Shown here piece by piece: positions 61,505-64,000 of a DNA stretch of 64,000 bases; positions within the stretch are counted from its first letter, which is position 1; every line of letters starts with the position of its first letter. The notes under the pieces are model-generated. The model saw nothing but the letters and a program-made list of their open reading frames with translations. It did no database searches and was not told the DNA's origin. A program made the position numbers and the translations under genes. Origin of the DNA: Planctomycetales bacterium ZRK34 (GTDB lineage Bacteria; Planctomycetota; Phycisphaerae; Phycisphaerales; Zrk34); NCBI GenBank assembly GCA_014873095.1, contig CP050848.1, positions 1,116,001 to 1,180,000 of the forward strand, given 5' to 3'.

Positions 61505-62600
61505 ATTCAAGGTGTGGTTCAATCGCGATTTTGGCGCCTACTTTTTCTTGGTCTATCTCGCGATCATGTTGCCCAGATACGAGCTCACCAAGCAAGACCG
61601 AATCGTACCACCTTACGAAGTGTTCCACTCCGGCCAGGCTCTGGGAACCAAGTGGCATGTCAAGTTCGACCTCGGCTACCGCATCGTCCCGAACAGTAAG
61701 TTCTCGAGTGAATACTTTTCATATCCGCCGTACTCGGTTATTCATCCGACGCTGTCTCATGTCGATCATGACATGTCGACCTGGCGCAATGATTCTCACC
61801 TGATGAGATTCAATCTCGGGAACTCTACCGACTGGGAGCCGGTGCCGCAGGCGCTGGCGACGGTGATTCAGGAAGCCAAGAGAGTCTACGATCTGACGGA
61901 CGGCGCTTTTGACGTTACCGCAGGAACCCTTGTGTTGTACTGGGGATTCGGTCCGAACTCGGTGAATCTCAGGAGCAGGGATACCAAAACACTGGATGAT
62001 TATCGCCGAATGGTGGGCAGCAATATGCTGTATGTGCGAACTGATCCCCCGGAAATTCGCAAGAACAACGTGAACCTGTTCGTCGACTTATCAGCCATCG
62101 CCAAAGGTTACGCTGCCGATCAGATCGCACTCGGACTGCATGAAAAACCCGACTGCTACCAAGGCATGGTGGAGATTGGTGGAGAAGTGCGCGTGTGGGG
62201 TTACAAGCACTGGCCGATCATGATCGAGGCGCCGGTATCGGGGCGGCGAGAGCCGTTGACGGTCGTCGAACTGAAAAACCAGGCGATGGCGACGTCGGGG
62301 GACTATCGACAGCACAAAACGGTTGACGGGCGAGAGGTCACGCACATCATCGATCCGCGCACGGGCATGCCGATCGAACACGAGTTGGCATCCGTCAGCG
62401 TGGTGCATGAATCATGTATGACGGCCGACGCGCTGGCGACGGCGCTGATGGTGATGGGACCGGGCGAGGGGTATGACTTCTGCGTCAAGCAGGACATCGC
62501 GGCGCTGCTGGTGACACGCGAAAGCGATGCGTTTGCGGTGAAGCGCACGCCGGCCTGGAAGCGCGACGTCAAGGAGCGTGGGGCGTTGCCCCGCCGCTGA
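61458..62600 (+). CDS. apbE: FAD:protein FMN transferase (ApbE)
   Basis: This 380-residue protein has one N-terminal hydrophobic helix (about residues 26-40) and the ApbE fold. Visible motifs are VDLSAIAKGYAADQIA, GEVRVWG, ATSGDYRQ, THIIDPRTGMP and MTADALATALMVMG, including the FAD and magnesium sites. It transfers FMN from FAD to the threonine of SGAT sequences. The N-terminal 60 residues and a region around residues 70-110 are longer than in most family members. It overlaps the upstream FMN-binding gene by 47 bases in another frame, so it is co-expressed with its likely substrate. It ends three bases before the convergent oxidoreductase gene. Confidence 0.92.
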   Translation: MTPSTPGSSARTPRGRFKVWFNRDFGAYFFLVYLAIMLPRYELTKQDRIVPPYEVFHSGQALGTKWHVKFDLGYRIVPNSKFSSEYFSYPPYSVIHPTLSHVDHDMSTWRNDSHLMRFNLGNSTDWEPVPQALATVIQEAKRVYDLTDGAFDVTAGTLVLYWGFGPNSVNLRSRDTKTLDDYRRMVGSNMLYVRTDPPEIRKNNVNLFVDLSAIAKGYAADQIALGLHEKPDCYQGMVEIGGEVRVWGYKHWPIMIEAPVSGRREPLTVVELKNQAMATSGDYRQHKTVDGREVTHIIDPRTGMPIEHELASVSVVHESCMTADALATALMVMGPGEGYDFCVKQDIAALLVTRESDAFAVKRTPAWKRDVKERGALPRR

Positions 62601-62603
62601 ACG

Positions 62604-63608
62604 TCAGAGTTTGACCGCTTCGCCGGTGTCGATGCTCTTCTGCTCGGCTTCGATGATGCGGATGCTTGCGACGGCGTCGGCGGCGGTCACAGTCGTCGGG
62701 GCTTTACCCGCGTTGATGCATTCGACGAGGTGGGCCAGCTCGGCGTTATAGCCATCGCCTTCGAGCGTGATGTGCTCCGCCTCACCACCGGCGTAAACGA
62801 TCAGCGGGTTTTCGCGGGACACATCGAAATCGACGGTGGCGTTTTCGAAATTGACGGTGTAACGCATCGTGAAGGCGAACCCGTCAGCCATGCACCATGA
62901 GCCTTCGGCGCTGACGAAGGTCGGGCCGTCGTCGTAGAGATACTGCGTGGTGATGTGATCGGTTTTGCCGCTGGTTTTCGTGTAACCGGCGCTGCGGACA
63001 GCCGCGGGCATGCCGAACAGGTAATACACGAAGTCGGTGTCGTGGATGTGCAGGTCGAGGATCGCGCCGCCGGATAGTTCACCATTGGAAAACCAGCCGG
63101 GCGGCATCGAGGCGCAGCGCCGGAAGGTCGCCCCGAGCACCTTGCCGTACGTCCCCGCATCGACAGCCTGCTTGAGCCACACCCACTGCGGCCAGAACCG
63201 CATGCACATGGCGGGCATGAACACGCGACCGGACTTTTCAGCGGCGTCGGCAATACGCTGAGCCGAGGCGGAGTCCATCGCCAGCGGCTTTTCACAGAGC
63301 ACATGCTTGCCGGCCTGCAGCGCGGCGACGGCGAGCTCTTCGTGAAACGGCGTCGGCACGCAGATGTCGACCATGTCGACGTCGGGGTTGTTGATCAGCT
63401 CGTGAAAGTCCGTCGAGCCGGTGACTTTGGTCATGTCGAGCTGCTCGGCGGCCCCGTCGATGTTGCCCCACCCACCAGACAAATCGCCGGCGGCGCGTTT
63501 GGGGTCTTTATCAGCGACGGCAACGAGTTCAGCGCCTTCGAGCTTGTCATATGCAGCGATGTGCATGCGGCCCATGAATCCCAGGCCGATGAGTCCAATG
63601 CGAACCAT
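62604..63608 (-). CDS. Gfo/Idh/MocA family oxidoreductase
   Basis: This 334-residue NAD(P)-dependent oxidoreductase has the Rossmann start RIGLIGLGFMGRMHIAAYDKLEGAELVAVADKD, then CVPTPFHEELAVAALQAGKHVLCEKPLAMDSASAQRI, with the conserved E-K-P motif, and the C-terminal sheet with HIHDTDFVYYLFG, including the His-Asp pair. Family members oxidise or reduce sugars, inositols and related compounds. Six bases separate it from the upstream isomerase gene, so the two are likely one sugar-catabolic operon. The substrate is not defined. Confidence 0.93.
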   Translation of the reverse strand: MVRIGLIGLGFMGRMHIAAYDKLEGAELVAVADKDPKRAAGDLSGGWGNIDGAAEQLDMTKVTGSTDFHELINNPDVDMVDICVPTPFHEELAVAALQAGKHVLCEKPLAMDSASAQRIADAAEKSGRVFMPAMCMRFWPQWVWLKQAVDAGTYGKVLGATFRRCASMPPGWFSNGELSGGAILDLHIHDTDFVYYLFGMPAAVRSAGYTKTSGKTDHITTQYLYDDGPTFVSAEGSWCMADGFAFTMRYTVNFENATVDFDVSRENPLIVYAGGEAEHITLEGDGYNAELAHLVECINAGKAPTTVTAADAVASIRIIEAEQKSIDTGEAVKL

Positions 63609-63614
63609 GATGTG

Positions 63615-64000
63615 TTATCCCACGAGGTTGAGGACGAAATCCTTGGCGGTGCGGATGTCGGCGACGCGCTGCTCGCCGGCTTCACGTTCGATGGCGAGCA
63701 GGCCGTCGAATGCCCCGGCCTTGAGCACGTCGAAAAACGCCGGCCAGTCGACCTGGCCCGTGCCGACGACGACCTCGGCGCCCCACTGGCCGGGCGTGAT
63801 CGTGCGCGTGGCGTCCTTGATGTGACACGAACGCACATGCGGCATGAGGTGCTGCAGCGCCGCGATCGGATCGCCCTTGTCGTAAAGAATCATGTTGGCG
63901 GGATCGAAGTTGACCGCCACGTTGGGCTTGCCGAGCTGTTCCAGGAAGGCGCGGAGCGTGGTGGCTTCTTCCTGGCCGGTCTCCAGTCCGCAGATCAGCC
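63615..64000 (-). CDS. Sugar phosphate isomerase/epimerase (TIM barrel), N-terminal part cut off by the window edge
   Basis: The minus-strand frame is open to the window end, so the gene starts beyond 64000. The visible 127 residues are the C-terminal part of an AP-endonuclease-2-like TIM barrel. GLETGQEEATTL, then NVAVNFDPANMILYDKGDP, SCHIKDATRTI and GTGQVDWPAFFDVLKAGAFDGLLAIEREAGE are seen, with acidic and histidine metal ligands in NFDPAN, CHIKD and AIERE. Family members interconvert sugars or sugar phosphates, often next to Gfo/Idh/MocA enzymes, as here. The partner gene follows after six bases. Confidence 0.9.
   Translation of the reverse strand, partial: LICGLETGQEEATTLRAFLEQLGKPNVAVNFDPANMILYDKGDPIAALQHLMPHVRSCHIKDATRTITPGQWGAEVVVGTGQVDWPAFFDVLKAGAFDGLLAIEREAGEQRVADIRTAKDFVLNLVG

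Noticed and set aside
62580..62592. GGGG-CGTTG-CCCC hairpin similar to the sufB-sufC hairpin
   Set aside because: It lies inside the apbE coding sequence, encodes part of the C-terminal tail, and two short GC stems are expected by chance in such DNA.

Overview
The window is a GC-rich bacterial chromosome segment that best fits a marine-type planctomycete of the class Phycisphaerae. The pointers are three C-terminal sorting signals of the PTPAALPAGL type (a PEP-CTERM variant), an ECF sigma factor next to a FecR-domain protein, a prepilin-like protein, many PQQ-type beta-propeller proteins, an octaheme cytochrome fused to TPRs, and secreted FAD oxidoreductases. This placement is inferred from protein style; no rRNA is present.

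Layout. 1-2530: end of a GH16-like glycosidase, a TrkA-C membrane protein and a small lipoprotein. 2552-3430: a 2-Cys peroxiredoxin with its own terminator, and tRNA-Arg(TCT). 3536-9819: a complete SUF iron-sulfur operon (Rrf2 regulator, sufB, sufC, sufD, sufS, sufE, sufT) behind a recognisable promoter with an inverted repeat in its spacer. 9820-18126: a rhomboid-like protein with a zinc ribbon, a rhodanese, a cupredoxin-LamG protein, a sorbosone-dehydrogenase-like propeller, the octaheme-TPR cytochrome and a PQQ-like protein, ending in a long inverted repeat. 18131-24682: a MarR regulator divergent from a PQQ-like lipoprotein, a second PQQ-like protein, DUF3311 and a sodium:solute symporter.

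24693-40352 is the most unusual part. An adenylate-forming enzyme, an acyl-CoA-reductase-like aldehyde dehydrogenase and an iron alcohol dehydrogenase form a carboxylate-to-alcohol reduction module. After a promoter and a PQQ-like protein comes a tightly packed gene run: a HemN/HemW-like radical SAM enzyme, a chorismate-lyase (UbiC)-like protein, a flavin-dependent-halogenase-like oxidoreductase, a GT4 glycosyltransferase, a 4-hydroxybenzoyl-CoA-thioesterase-like protein, a small membrane protein, a phenylacetate-CoA-ligase-like enzyme and a two-gene ABC exporter. The set suggests a hydroxybenzoate-derived, possibly halogenated and glycosylated, secondary metabolite without a local polyketide synthase. 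Facing it, 40421-46006 encodes a full MacAB-TolC-like tripartite exporter.

46251-60195 is a surface and polysaccharide region: ECF sigma factor, FecR-domain protein, two PTPAALPAGL-type secreted proteins, a prepilin-like protein, a large autotransporter-repeat protein with a related sorting tail, a secreted GH16 enzyme with an intact catalytic motif, and two FAD-dependent oxidoreductases sharing a golvesin-like tail. 60203-62600 holds a NosR/RnfG-like FMN-binding membrane protein and an overlapping ApbE flavin transferase. The window ends with a Gfo/Idh/MocA oxidoreductase and a partial sugar phosphate isomerase/epimerase on the minus strand. No stretch above 300 bases lacks a gene.
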